Positions 10,094-19,339 of a stretch of DNA of 64,000 nucleotides are shown piece by piece. Position 1 is the first letter of the stretch. Each line of letters starts with the position of its first letter. The position numbers and the translations under genes are program-made. Origin of the DNA: an uncultured Carboxylicivirga sp. (GTDB taxonomy: Bacteria > Bacteroidota > Bacteroidia > Bacteroidales > Marinilabiliaceae); assembly GCA_947503525.1 (NCBI GenBank), contig CANNEA010000002.1, positions 124,001 through 188,000 of the forward strand. The letters are read 5' to 3'. A model generated the notes under the pieces. The model was not told the origin of the DNA. It saw only the letters and a list, made by a program, of their open reading frames with translations, and ran no database searches.

Positions 10094-11422
10094 CTATTTT
10101 AAGCCCGTTCCACTAATTTTCCGGTATAAATCCAGGGCATAAACATCCGTCATGCTGGATACAAAATCAAGTACTGATTGAATCTTTTCCACCAAAGGCG
10201 TGTCTTTTTCAACCTTAAATTGCTCCGGAATAAAGGGCAATAACATCTTCGAAAAGAAATCATCCGGATTAATCACAGCCTTTACAAATTCATCCAATAA
10301 AGTCCCTAAAATCCGAAAACCTGAGATCTCGATCTCCACAACGGATGGATGCTTATAAATGCGTTTTAAGGCGACTTTTTTGCAGGCTTCCATGGCATCT
10401 AATTCAGTTCCCTTTAAATGATCAACCAAACCTTTTTTGAATTCACCAGCCAAAATGGTTTCATGATTACTCCAAAATATTTCAGAACACTGATAAACCA
10501 ACTTCCCAATGACCTTAGCACGTAAGAAGGCCATACGTTCATTTTTATCGGTTACCTGCTTAAAAACCTCATCAATCTTTTTAAATTCATGCGCTTCCTC
10601 TTTCATATCAAAGAAGGAAACCAATAAGTTAAAGGTCTCATCATACGACAGAATATTCAGCTTATGCGAATCCTCAATATCCATCACCTGATAACAGATA
10701 TCATCGGCGGCTTCCACTAAATACACCAAAGGATGACGGGCATAAATTCCTTTAGACTCATCAATTGTTTTAAGACCTAACTCATTAGCTATATGATGAA
10801 AGATACTTTCTTCCGACTGGAAATAACCAAACTTTTTTAAGCCCTGATCCGATGCATAGGGATACTTCAGGATTGACGCCACAGTAGTATAGGTCATGGC
10901 AAATCCTCCATTTCTGCGACCACGGAAAGCATTGGTTAGAATTCGAAGCGCATTGGCATTTCCTTCAAAACGCGTAAAATCACTCCACTGTGCCGGCGTT
11001 AGTTCCTCCTCAAATACCTGCCCGGCACCATTATTAAAATAATGACCAATGGCTTCTTCTCCAGAATGACCAAAAGGTGGATTTCCCAGATCATGTGCCA
11101 GACAAGCTGCTGCAACCACTGAGCCAATCTCGGCAACCAAATCCGGCCGACCCAATTGCGCATCCAATAGTTTGCTTGATATATTATTACCCAAAGAACG
11201 TCCCACACTGGCTACTTCCAGACTATGGGTTAATCTGTTATGAACAAATACGCTCCCCGGTAAAGGAAATACCTGAGTTTTATCCTGTAAGCGACGAAAG
11301 GGTGACGAAAAAATCAAACGATCATAATCGCGCTGAAACTGTGTTCGGTCGTGCGGTAATTCCTTTATGTGTTCCTGACCTGTTCGTTTCGTTGATAAGA
11401 GTTTATCCCAATTCATCGTCAT
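10094..11422 (-). CDS. dgt: Deoxyguanosinetriphosphate triphosphohydrolase (dGTPase)
   Basis: This cytoplasmic HD-superfamily enzyme hydrolyses dGTP to deoxyguanosine and triphosphate, controlling dNTP pools. The 442-residue product carries the family signature FRRLQDKTQVFPL (42-54), the first metal ligand His66 in NRLTHSLEVA, and the HD pair His110-Asp111 in AHDLGNPPFGHSGEE. A later Asp in EAADDICYQVMDIED completes the metal site. Translation probably couples to the upstream YgjP-like gene: its stop and this start share a base in TAATG. A second in-frame ATG two codons downstream (MNWDKLL) could equally be used. Confidence 0.95.
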   Translation of the reverse strand: MTMNWDKLLSTKRTGQEHIKELPHDRTQFQRDYDRLIFSSPFRRLQDKTQVFPLPGSVFVHNRLTHSLEVASVGRSLGNNISSKLLDAQLGRPDLVAEIGSVVAAACLAHDLGNPPFGHSGEEAIGHYFNNGAGQVFEEELTPAQWSDFTRFEGNANALRILTNAFRGRRNGGFAMTYTTVASILKYPYASDQGLKKFGYFQSEESIFHHIANELGLKTIDESKGIYARHPLVYLVEAADDICYQVMDIEDSHKLNILSYDETFNLLVSFFDMKEEAHEFKKIDEVFKQVTDKNERMAFLRAKVIGKLVYQCSEIFWSNHETILAGEFKKGLVDHLKGTELDAMEACKKVALKRIYKHPSVVEIEISGFRILGTLLDEFVKAVINPDDFFSKMLLPFIPEQFKVEKDTPLVEKIQSVLDFVSSMTDVYALDLYRKISGTGLK

Positions 11423-12147
11423 TAGTATATTTTGGTTTGGTAATCCTTCATTTTTTTATCCAATTGCCTGGCACTTCCATTGCACATGATATCCAAACGT
11501 GCCCAGAAATGTGGTCCGTGGTTCTTTTCATGCACATGGCACAATTCATGTAGTAACACATAATCAATCAACTCATCGGGCAAGCGCATTAAATGCAAAT
11601 TTAAATTGATATTGTTTCGCCCCGAACATGATCCCCAGCGCGACTTGAGATTCTTAATCACCACATTATTATATTGAATATTGTGTTGCTGAGCCAACCA
11701 TGCCAGTCGTCCGGGTAAAAAACTTTTGGCTTCCATCCTTAATGCTTCTTCAATGCCATAGCGAATACTTTCCTGAATTTTAGGATGCGTCACCTTTTCG
11801 CCTTGTGGATAACTGACCTGCAATATTCCGTTTTTTAAAGCTAAGCGAACATTCGGTTTTTGATGTGTAGCGAGTCGCAATGCAAAGGATCGTGTTTTAA
11901 ATTCTGTAGACTCATCAAAGATGGTTAATCGCTCCTCCTTTTCTTCGAGCTTCTGAAGGTTTTCCTTTATCCAGGATTTCTTCTCCTTAAGAAAGGAGAT
12001 GGCCTCCCTCACATCCGCTCCCATTGGAACAACCAGTGTTACACCTTTAAAAGGCTTGAGACGAATACTTATCCTACAAGCCCGCGCACTCTGACGAATA
12101 TTCACTTCTCCAAGTTCCGGTATTTCAACAACAGCTTCCTTCATCAA
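11422..12147 (-). CDS. YgjP-like (DUF45/SprT-like) zinc metallopeptidase
   Basis: This is a 241-residue soluble protein with the YgjP architecture: an N-terminal beta-rich region, then the signature LKSRWGSCSGRNNINLN (around 167-183), then the zinc-binding HELCH motif (His200, Glu201, His204) with a further ligand in NHGPHFW (His213). The family is predicted to be metal-dependent peptidases, but substrates are mostly unknown. It is the first gene of a two-gene unit with dgt, with a one-base stop/start overlap. Nothing suggests inactivation. Confidence 0.9.
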   Translation of the reverse strand: MMKEAVVEIPELGEVNIRQSARACRISIRLKPFKGVTLVVPMGADVREAISFLKEKKSWIKENLQKLEEKEERLTIFDESTEFKTRSFALRLATHQKPNVRLALKNGILQVSYPQGEKVTHPKIQESIRYGIEEALRMEAKSFLPGRLAWLAQQHNIQYNNVVIKNLKSRWGSCSGRNNINLNLHLMRLPDELIDYVLLHELCHVHEKNHGPHFWARLDIMCNGSARQLDKKMKDYQTKIY

Positions 12148-12165
12148 GGGCTAAAAATACAAAAT

Positions 12166-12195
12166 AAAAAGCCCTCAACTATATTAGAAGAGGGC
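12166..12195 (-). terminator. Terminator of the GH105 unit
   Basis: A 6-bp G/C-rich stem (gccctc / gagggc) with a 13-base loop; read on the minus strand it is followed by TTTTTATTTT. It lies about 30 bases past the GH105 stop and separates that unit from the YgjP-dgt unit. Confidence 0.75.
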
Positions 12196-12225
12196 AATTT
12201 TATTCATCTTGAAAAGAAGCAGGCT

Positions 12226-13338
12226 TTACTTCCCTCCATATAATTTATATACTTCAGAACCAGCAGCTAAAAATGCTCCTGTTCCATATACTTCTGTTTT
12301 ATCCGGCCAGGCACTTCCGGGAGCGGCACCAATGGGTTGAACATAACCTAACATACCATCCTTGGTAACATGTGAAGTCAAACAATTCCAGGCCTTTTTA
12401 ACAGCCGGTTCATAGATCGACTTATCCAATATGCCATTATTTATTCCCCAGGCTAAACCAAAGGTAAAAAAGGATGTCCCACTGGTTTCAGGTGTAGGGT
12501 AATCCTTGGCACCTAACAAACTCATGGCCCAATGCCCTTCTTCGGTTTGAATAGAAATCAGTTTTTCCGCCATCTTTTTATAGATATCCAGGAAGTAAGC
12601 ATATTCCTTACTGTTCTTAGGATATTCTTCCATTATAAGTGTTAATCCACCAAATACCCATCCATTTCCCCTCGACCAGAATATCTTGTTGCCATTATCC
12701 AATTTGCCAATGTATGAATTATCACGATAGTATAAATACTCCTCGTTATCAAACAAATGATCAGTTGTAGCTTTATATTCTTCCATCATAAACCTTGTAT
12801 ACTTTTCGTCACCTTTAATATTGGCTAATTTGGCCAGTACAGGAGGCGCCATAAACAAGGCATCGCACCAGGTCCAACGTTCCAAATGTTTGTATTTATC
12901 CAAGGTAATAGGCTCGCTACTTTTGTTTTCAATGATATAATCCATTCCGGCAACAGTTGCTTGTATCATTGACGAATCGCCATAGTGTCGAAACAGTTCA
13001 ATATACATTTGACCGATGGCGTGATCATCGGCATGATATCTACGCCTATGTAATTTCCATTTTTGTTCTTCAGCAACTGATTTTAACCACTCGTAATATT
13101 TTTCTGACTTGGCTATTTCGGCCCATTTTACCATGCCTACATAAAGGGCTCCATTGGTCCAGTCTGCAATATGATGAGGCTTTTTGTGTTTCACCCTAAA
13201 CGTGTCTCTAAAGTGTTCGATTTGCCAATCAGCCACCTTTTCCATGGTTTTTTTAACCGCTTTTGGCTTAACCTTTTGAGCATTGAGGTTCATTCCAATT
13301 AATGAAATAAACAAGGCTAATAGTATATTCTTCATCAT
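12226..13338 (-). CDS. Glycoside hydrolase family 105, unsaturated uronyl hydrolase
   Basis: GH105 enzymes remove the 4,5-unsaturated uronic acid left at the non-reducing end of oligosaccharides by polysaccharide lyases, acting on rhamnogalacturonan or ulvan fragments. The 370-residue protein has a signal peptide (to about residue 20, LNAQ) and an (alpha/alpha)6-barrel pattern. Hallmarks are WTWCDALFMAPP (155-166, with Asp159 the likely general acid), WSRGNGWVFGG (221-231) and ETSGTSFFTFGLAWG (284-298). It lies 18 bases downstream of a BNR_4 propeller gene and ends at a terminator, so the two form an operon. Signal peptide and context suggest periplasmic action. The substrate is inferred only. 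Confidence 0.9.
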   Translation of the reverse strand: MMKNILLALFISLIGMNLNAQKVKPKAVKKTMEKVADWQIEHFRDTFRVKHKKPHHIADWTNGALYVGMVKWAEIAKSEKYYEWLKSVAEEQKWKLHRRRYHADDHAIGQMYIELFRHYGDSSMIQATVAGMDYIIENKSSEPITLDKYKHLERWTWCDALFMAPPVLAKLANIKGDEKYTRFMMEEYKATTDHLFDNEEYLYYRDNSYIGKLDNGNKIFWSRGNGWVFGGLTLIMEEYPKNSKEYAYFLDIYKKMAEKLISIQTEEGHWAMSLLGAKDYPTPETSGTSFFTFGLAWGINNGILDKSIYEPAVKKAWNCLTSHVTKDGMLGYVQPIGAAPGSAWPDKTEVYGTGAFLAAGSEVYKLYGGK

Positions 13339-13356
13339 GCTGTTTTTTTGGATTAA

Positions 13357-14661
13357 TTATTCGTCAATCTTATATTTAATGGTGCATTGATAGTCAGTGT
13401 AATATACATACTTCTGATTCTCCATCCAAAGTACTACATTGGCATCACCTTTTTTCCGGTTTCGCGGGGTAATTGGACGAACATTATCATATTTGGAGTT
13501 TTTTGTAATTGCTGTCACTATCCAAGTCTTACCTCTATCATTGGTCTCATGTCGTTCTATTTCAAATACACCATCTACCTCACGCGATAGGTATACCACA
13601 TTTGACTTATGACTATGAAAGGATTGACCACCGGAATAATGTGGTTCCTTTTCACGTTGGTCTTCCGGTGTTTGTGGAAACCATTTTCCTGAATTACAAA
13701 TCAAATGATCGTCCCAGGTTTTACCATTAAAGCTAGCATAATGATACAGGTGTTCAGTTTCTTTTGGATATCTGCCATAAACCACAACAGGTCGTCCTTT
13801 TTTATCGGCTGTAACATCGTGTATCCAGGCACGACCACTGTCTTTACTGGCCTTATAAATTGTAGTAACATCTTTCGGTTCAAAGGGTATCTGATCCAGA
13901 TCACAAATTTTTGTGCCATCGGCTTTCCAGAACGCTCCTTTTTCATAACAAGCATAATACAATGAATTGGTCACTTCCTTGCGCGGATGGCCATCGGTAA
14001 ATACGATGTGTATTTTAGATTGACCATCGGAATAATACCTTACGTAAGGCCGGTTATCATCATTAAAAGGCTTGTTTGTAATGTATACTTTGGCGTCCGA
14101 AAAGCTTTGTCCGTTATCATCTGACCACATCATGTTGGGTTTAAACCCTGTCCAACGCCCGAAACAAAATACGCGTCCTTTTTCTTTGCTCAACTGAATA
14201 GGATTAGCATAAGTAACCCCTTTGCGTGGATATAAATCAAATTGTTTCTGATTAAAAATGGTAATCTTATTGGTCGGACCAAAATTCTGAACTTCACCGG
14301 AAGCATTTAAGGTATTAATGCGCACATATTGATCGAAATGTTTGGTATAAAACATCAGTACATCCTTATTCTTTAGCTCTAAAAAAGAAGGATTGGCATG
14401 ATCATCTTTATCCAACTGAGGACTTACATTTTGAATGGTGCAAGTATGGTCATTCAAGTTTAATCTGGCACTTTCAATGGATCCGTCGGCGGTTACCCAG
14501 CCGGTTACCAGCTGATGATCTGAGTCATGCGTATAAATGGCTCCGGGAGCCGAAAACCAGCACCAGGCCCCATCTTCAGTTAAGGTTTTAATGGTATGGC
14601 TTTGGGCCCCAATATTTAAAACCAGGCTAAGGCCGAATAAAAATAGAATAGATCGTTTCAT
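13357..14661 (-). CDS. BNR_4-repeat beta-propeller protein, ulvan-lyase (PL24/25)-like
   Basis: The protein has a signal peptide (MKRSILFLFGLSLVLNIGAQ) and about 415 residues of propeller with Asp-box-like turns (WSDDNGQSF, TNDRGKTW). The opening DGAWCWFSAPGAIY and the HANPSFLE segment match the BNR_4 family, which includes the seven-bladed PL24/PL25 ulvan lyases and many uncharacterised relatives. A lyase would create the unsaturated ends that the neighbouring GH105 removes. An upstream ATG at 14700 would add 13 residues without signal-peptide character, so the ATG at 14661 is preferred. I cannot confirm catalytic residues, so lyase activity remains inference; a sugar-binding or hydrolase role is possible. 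Confidence 0.72.
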   Translation of the reverse strand: MKRSILFLFGLSLVLNIGAQSHTIKTLTEDGAWCWFSAPGAIYTHDSDHQLVTGWVTADGSIESARLNLNDHTCTIQNVSPQLDKDDHANPSFLELKNKDVLMFYTKHFDQYVRINTLNASGEVQNFGPTNKITIFNQKQFDLYPRKGVTYANPIQLSKEKGRVFCFGRWTGFKPNMMWSDDNGQSFSDAKVYITNKPFNDDNRPYVRYYSDGQSKIHIVFTDGHPRKEVTNSLYYACYEKGAFWKADGTKICDLDQIPFEPKDVTTIYKASKDSGRAWIHDVTADKKGRPVVVYGRYPKETEHLYHYASFNGKTWDDHLICNSGKWFPQTPEDQREKEPHYSGGQSFHSHKSNVVYLSREVDGVFEIERHETNDRGKTWIVTAITKNSKYDNVRPITPRNRKKGDANVVLWMENQKYVYYTDYQCTIKYKIDE

Positions 14662-14726
14662 AACATTGTATTTTTCTACATACAAGTAACAAATCCTCAA
14701 GGTAAAGTTAAAGCTTTACTATAAGG

Positions 14727-14747
14727 TAACGGTTCCTTTAACCGTTA
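14727..14747. promoter_or_regulatory. Inverted repeat, candidate operator
   Basis: Perfect 8-bp arms taacggtt and aaccgtta are separated by 5 bases and nested in a second arm pair ggtaaa (14701-14706) / tttacc (14749-14754). The site lies in the intergenic region between the divergent lyase/GH105 unit and the winged-helix regulator gene, where an operator would be expected. Confidence 0.4.
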
Positions 14748-14892
14748 ATTTACCAAGCTTAATAGCTGTAGATGTGCATAATACATTTCATTTTAAAACG
14801 ATGGCAGTGTCCGGATCATAAACGACACTCAGTAATTTACCCCGCCTAGAAGAGTGAAAAAATTCAATTACTTTTACTGCACACAAGAATGA

Positions 14893-16044
14893 ATGATGCT
14901 GGAACCTACCGAAAAATATAAGCTCCTTAACAAAATTACATCTAGTACTGTATTCAAAAAGTCAAGCACCAGTTCGGCACTACTGCAATACATTGGCAAG
15001 GCAACGATTGAAGGCAAAGATCTGAAAGAAGCCACCATTGCATTGGAGTTTTTTAAGCAGCAAGAATCCGAAAAAGCCTATAACAAAGTTCGTGTTAGTG
15101 TTTACAATCTTCGTAAAAAACTGGATGCCTATTATAAAACCGAAGGGCTTTTGGACCAATGGGAGGTACAAATTGAAAAGGGCCAATACCTGATTCAGTT
15201 TGGTCGTCAAAAGAGCGCAAGCAGTAACTGGTCCCTACCAAAATGGATTTCAGCACTGCTGTTAATAGGCATTGGAGCATTGGCAAGTTACCTTACTGTG
15301 GGGCCGCAAAAGGTAGCCACACCAGATATTTGGACTGCCTTCTTTGATAACAACAGGAACAACACCCTTTACATTGGAGATGCGTATGGCCTTATGGGCA
15401 GAACGGCTACGGGTCGTATAGGCTGGAATCGCGATTACCTAATCAATGATTCGGAGGATTTAAAATCATTTTTAGTTGAACAGCCTCACTTAAAAGACAG
15501 TCTGGAAAACTCCAACTATCATTACATGACCGCAATGGCTGCCATAGGCACCAAGCAACTTTGCCACTTATTTTTTAATCAGGGTAGTGATTTTAAAATA
15601 CGCTTTACCACCTCCGCCGATATAAGAGAAGTATCGGAAAGCAACAGTATATACATTGGCCCTGTTAAAACACAACCTCAGTTTATTTCATTTTTTAATC
15701 AAGGTAATACACAATTTAAACTAAGCCCAACTCAACTGATTTACAACACTGATTCAGGTGAAGAGCAAATATTTCCCATCAACCTTGATGGGAAAGAATT
15801 TGAATATGCTCTGGTCTCGCGCCTTCCCGGTCCCAATAATACCGAACAATTCTTCTTCTTTTCCGATCATGATATTGGTGTAAGCGCCACTCTTAAATAC
15901 TTTAGCCAAGCAGATTCTCTGGCCAGTTTTAAGAAGCAACATTTAGGTAATGGTGATTACTTTACTGCATTGTTTAAAGTATCGGGCATTAAACGTACTT
16001 CCACTGATTTGGAGCTCATTCAAGTGAAGGTAATTGAGCCTTAA
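14893..16044 (+). CDS. Membrane-tethered winged-helix transcription regulator
   Basis: The first 105 residues match the winged-helix domain that precedes membrane or TPR/TolB-like domains in one-component regulators: a FKKSSTSSALLQYI helix, then VRVSVYNLRKKLDAYY and the closing wing WEVQIEKGQYLIQF. One membrane helix follows (about 117-136, ISALLLIGIGALASYLTV), then about 245 residues outside the inner membrane that I do not recognise. This is the plan of a ToxR/CadC-type regulator that binds DNA while sensing a periplasmic signal. It is divergent from the lyase/GH105 pair with about 230 bases between, so control of that pair is likely. Two ATGs occur in tandem at the start; either may be used. 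Confidence 0.75.
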   Translation: MMLEPTEKYKLLNKITSSTVFKKSSTSSALLQYIGKATIEGKDLKEATIALEFFKQQESEKAYNKVRVSVYNLRKKLDAYYKTEGLLDQWEVQIEKGQYLIQFGRQKSASSNWSLPKWISALLLIGIGALASYLTVGPQKVATPDIWTAFFDNNRNNTLYIGDAYGLMGRTATGRIGWNRDYLINDSEDLKSFLVEQPHLKDSLENSNYHYMTAMAAIGTKQLCHLFFNQGSDFKIRFTTSADIREVSESNSIYIGPVKTQPQFISFFNQGNTQFKLSPTQLIYNTDSGEEQIFPINLDGKEFEYALVSRLPGPNNTEQFFFFSDHDIGVSATLKYFSQADSLASFKKQHLGNGDYFTALFKVSGIKRTSTDLELIQVKVIEP

Positions 16045-16270
16045 GGCATGTAACTGTACATTTCTATATCGGAGCACCCATCCTGCCCTTCTGCAAAATT
16101 TTACGGCACTCAGAGTCCTAAGGATTAAGATATCTTTTATTTCTGGTGTTTTGAAACCAGGATTCACCGTTTTTAATAACTGTTATTAGTAATTAAAGAA
16201 AAGCTTGACATTGAGCGTACGAAAAGTAGTCGATTGCCCGTATTGTAAGACTACCCTCATACTGTGCATT

Positions 16271-16723
16271 TTATCTTCTCTCAAGAATTTCTTTAATGCA
16301 TCTTAAGTCTTTATTATTGGCTCTTTTCATCATTACGGACATAAAAGGCGCAAACATCTTTGAAAATCCTGAAGGTTTACCAGCGTTTCGTAAAGTCATT
16401 TTGGTCTGATTCTCATTTACAGATTCCCAAGTGTAAGTTGTTTCCATCGGGAATGGACCTTCGGCCGTTTTCATCTGCAGTTTTTTATTAGGGATTAATT
16501 CAACAAACTCATAAGTATAAGCCAACTCCTTTCCCAGAAAATGCGCAACAAAGGCAACATGAGAACCAAGTTTTAATGGTTTTGAGCTGATCCACTTTAC
16601 AGATTTAATATTAGCATACCATTCAGGCGCATTATCCGGATTACTAGCATATTCCGCAACCATTTCAAGTGGCTTATCTATAATTATTTCTGTTAATACC
16701 TCAACCATAATTCCTACTATCAT
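16271..16723 (-). CDS. SRPBCC (START-like) family protein
   Basis: This 150-residue protein fits the polyketide-cyclase/START fold: an opening beta-strand ([20 protein letters not shown]), [16 protein letters not shown], a central beta sheet and a C-terminal helix ending in IKEILERR. The fold encloses a hydrophobic cavity for lipids or aromatic ligands; no ligand can be deduced. There is no signal peptide. The fifth codon after the first ATG is another ATG (16708) that would give the more typical start MVEVLTEI; I cannot decide between them. Monocistronic, with no informative neighbours. Confidence 0.85.
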   Translation of the reverse strand: MIVGIMVEVLTEIIIDKPLEMVAEYASNPDNAPEWYANIKSVKWISSKPLKLGSHVAFVAHFLGKELAYTYEFVELIPNKKLQMKTAEGPFPMETTYTWESVNENQTKMTLRNAGKPSGFSKMFAPFMSVMMKRANNKDLRCIKEILERR

Positions 16724-16930
16724 TGGTTAGCGAATACAATATAAATTTTATCCCTTGTTTTTCAATCCTTTATCTATATCAAATTTATCATTTCTCATCG
16801 CTTATTTGTAAGCTATTTAAGCCTGGTTACCTGATTAAACTTTGGAATCTTTAAAACAATTCCCCTGGTCAGAGCAGCATAATAATAGATGCTTTAATTA
16901 TCTTAGCCTAACATTACAAAAACCATACAC

Positions 16931-17158
16931 ATGAGCAATCCACAAGACGAAAAATTAATTGTTGCCTTCTCGGGTAATCCTATGGATGCCGAAACCATCA
17001 AACAGCTTCTGGAGAATCACAATATCGAAGCCAGTATTGTTAATTCTTATACCAGTACCATAGCGCCTCATATTGTACCGGATGCCACGGTAATGATTAT
17101 GCAAAAAGACATTGATGCGGCAACGGATCTATTAAAGAATTTTAGTTTGAGTAACTAA
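16931..17158 (+). CDS. DUF2007 small putative signal-transducing protein
   Basis: This 75-residue cytosolic protein has the ferredoxin-like pattern of DUF2007: [26 protein letters not shown] followed by a second strand-helix unit ending in DLLKNF. Family members are described as putative signal-transducing proteins related to PII-like folds, without a defined role. Its last 17 bases overlap the 3' end of the convergent DUF255 gene, so the two may affect each other's transcription. Confidence 0.85.
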   Translation: MSNPQDEKLIVAFSGNPMDAETIKQLLENHNIEASIVNSYTSTIAPHIVPDATVMIMQKDIDAATDLLKNFSLSN

Positions 17159-19229
17159 TCTTTAATTCATTTGGTGCAGTAACTGGCAAATCACAAGCCT
17201 TATTTTTGCATTTATATATTAATGTCTGATTGTCTTGCCATCTGTTGCTAAGCAGTTCAATATTATTTTCTTCATCATCCGAACCAGCGTATACTGCTCC
17301 CGGAATAAATTGTAATTGTAATTTTTTGCGAAAAATTTCAGCTTGCGAACCACATATGGCTATCTCCTGTCGACTATCCTGTAATACCACCAGAGAGGCC
17401 CAGCGGGCATAATAGCCAGGGTGTTTCTCTGCCTGCCCGGTCATTTTCGAAATCAATAATTCTGCAATGGTCTCCGATTCCAGCTCATGGTTAAATTGCG
17501 ACAGTTGAATTAAATTTTTGGCCATTGTACCAACCGATGATGGGATAACATTATCCTGAATATCAGTCTTGCGAGCAATAAGTTTTTCTCCTTTCTCAGA
17601 GGTATAATAAAAAATACCATTGCCTTCGTCATAGAAATTCCTCATTACATATTCCTTAAAACTCTTGGCCTCCTGTAAATACTCGGCGTCAAAAGTAACC
17701 TGGTACAACATTATTAAAGCTTCAATTGCAAAGGCATAATCATCTAAAAAACCATCTATTTTACTTACTCCATTTTTTGATGATCGATGCAAACTTCCAT
17801 CGTTTTGCTTTACATTATTTAGTAGGTATTTCATTGCCTTTTGTGCCCCACTAAGATACTTCTCGTCACCAAACGCCTGATAGGCATCGCATAAACCTGA
17901 TATCATCAGAGCATTCCATGCGGTAAGTATTTTATCGTCTAAGCCCGGGCGAATTCTTGCTTCCCTGGCCTTCATCAATTTAATTAGCGACTCAGTTATA
18001 TTTTTATTGAAGACATCGGCATTCAGGCTTGAAAGCTCAGCATACGCCTCACGACTTATATTACCATGAAGGATATTTACATTATGCTCCCAATTTCCAT
18101 GTTCCTTAATTCCAAAATAACGGAAGAAATGTTCATCATCTCCAAGAATAGATTTCAACTCCTCATTGGTCCATGTATAAAACTTCCCTTCTACCCCTTC
18201 GCTATCTGCATCCAGAGCCGAATAATAAGCTCCCTCAGCAGAAGTCATTTCACGGTTCAGAAAATCAAAGGTTTCTTCAACTATCCTTTTGTAGTTTAAA
18301 TTACCCGAAGTTTTATAGGCCTTGCTGTATAAAGACACTAGCTGAGCATTATCGTATAACATCTTTTCAAAATGTGGAGCAAACCATCTTTCATCAACCG
18401 AATAGCGTGCAAAACCTCCTCCAGCTTGATCATAGATTCCTCCCGAAGCCATTTTATCCAAAGTCAAATACACAAAATCCAATTGCTCCTGATCCTGATT
18501 GACATATGCTATTTGGTGAACTAAGTTCAATGCAACAGGCATTGGAAACTTTGGAGCTCCACCAAAACCACCATATTTGAGGTCGAAACGTGCGGCGCTG
18601 TTTTTTTGTATCAATTGCTTATCTGCCTTCTGAGGAAGGGCTGCCAGCTGAGGAAAATCCTGTTGATTAATCCCATCAGTCAGTTGCTTAGCCTGATCTA
18701 ATAATTTTTGTCGTTCGTTGGTATATAATCCATTTAAACTTTTCAAAACATCCATCCATTGCCCCTTCGAAAAATAGGTTCCTCCCCAAACCGGACATCC
18801 ATCGGGAAGAGCAAAACAATTCAAAGGCCATCCCCCACGACCCGAAAGCATTTGGACAGCTTCCATATAAATCTGATCCACATCTGGGCGTTCTTCTCTA
18901 TCTACTTTTATACACACAAAATGTGCGTTCATCAAATTTGCCACTTCAATATCTTCGAAAGATTCATGCTCCATCACATGGCACCAATGACAAGCAGAAT
19001 AACCAATGCTAACCAAAATTAATTTATCTTCCTTTCTGGCTTTTTCAAATGCTGAATCTCCCCATGGATACCATTTTACCGGATTATTAGCATGTTGTAG
19101 AAGATATGGACTGGTTTCGTATATTAATTTATTACCGCTCATTTTGTCTTTATTTTGTGAATGTGGTGTTTGGCAAGCAGCTAAGTGCAATAAACCGATA
19201 AGTAAAATAATGCCATTTTTCGCCGCCAT
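17142..19229 (-). CDS. DUF255/YyaL-type thioredoxin-fold and (alpha/alpha)6-barrel lipoprotein
   Basis: The 695-residue protein carries a thioredoxin-like N-terminal domain with Cys80-His-Trp-Cys83 ([16 protein letters not shown]) and [18 protein letters not shown], followed by a long helical barrel resembling N-acylglucosamine epimerases. This is the conserved YyaL/SPATA20 family whose biochemical activity is not established. Unusually, it begins with a lipoprotein signal peptide: a hydrophobic stretch ends in LAAC at residue 19, and the mature region is polar. It is therefore predicted to be membrane-anchored outside the cytoplasm, where the CxxC pair would meet periplasmic partners. Confidence 0.9.
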   Translation of the reverse strand: MAAKNGIILLIGLLHLAACQTPHSQNKDKMSGNKLIYETSPYLLQHANNPVKWYPWGDSAFEKARKEDKLILVSIGYSACHWCHVMEHESFEDIEVANLMNAHFVCIKVDREERPDVDQIYMEAVQMLSGRGGWPLNCFALPDGCPVWGGTYFSKGQWMDVLKSLNGLYTNERQKLLDQAKQLTDGINQQDFPQLAALPQKADKQLIQKNSAARFDLKYGGFGGAPKFPMPVALNLVHQIAYVNQDQEQLDFVYLTLDKMASGGIYDQAGGGFARYSVDERWFAPHFEKMLYDNAQLVSLYSKAYKTSGNLNYKRIVEETFDFLNREMTSAEGAYYSALDADSEGVEGKFYTWTNEELKSILGDDEHFFRYFGIKEHGNWEHNVNILHGNISREAYAELSSLNADVFNKNITESLIKLMKAREARIRPGLDDKILTAWNALMISGLCDAYQAFGDEKYLSGAQKAMKYLLNNVKQNDGSLHRSSKNGVSKIDGFLDDYAFAIEALIMLYQVTFDAEYLQEAKSFKEYVMRNFYDEGNGIFYYTSEKGEKLIARKTDIQDNVIPSSVGTMAKNLIQLSQFNHELESETIAELLISKMTGQAEKHPGYYARWASLVVLQDSRQEIAICGSQAEIFRKKLQLQFIPGAVYAGSDDEENNIELLSNRWQDNQTLIYKCKNKACDLPVTAPNELKISYSN

Positions 19230-19317
19230 AGAATCAAAACATCTTTAATGCAACTCTGTTCAATCAAAGACTGGAGTCATTCCATAAAAAAGCAATATTA
19301 TTTTAAAACTCTCGTCT

Positions 19318-19325
19318 TATATTTG
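19318..19325 (+). promoter_or_regulatory. Bacteroidota -7 promoter box
   Basis: The sequence tatatttg matches the Bacteroidota -7 consensus TAnnTTTG and lies 15 bases before the ATG of the lipoprotein gene. No good TTG -33 element is seen at the usual spacing, so support is partial. Confidence 0.45.
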
Positions 19326-19339
19326 TGGAGTAAGTAACA

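Noticed and set aside
11077-11553. A 158-codon open frame on the plus strand opposite dgt and the YgjP-like gene
   Set aside because: It is antisense to two strongly supported genes with intact motifs and has no recognisable product.
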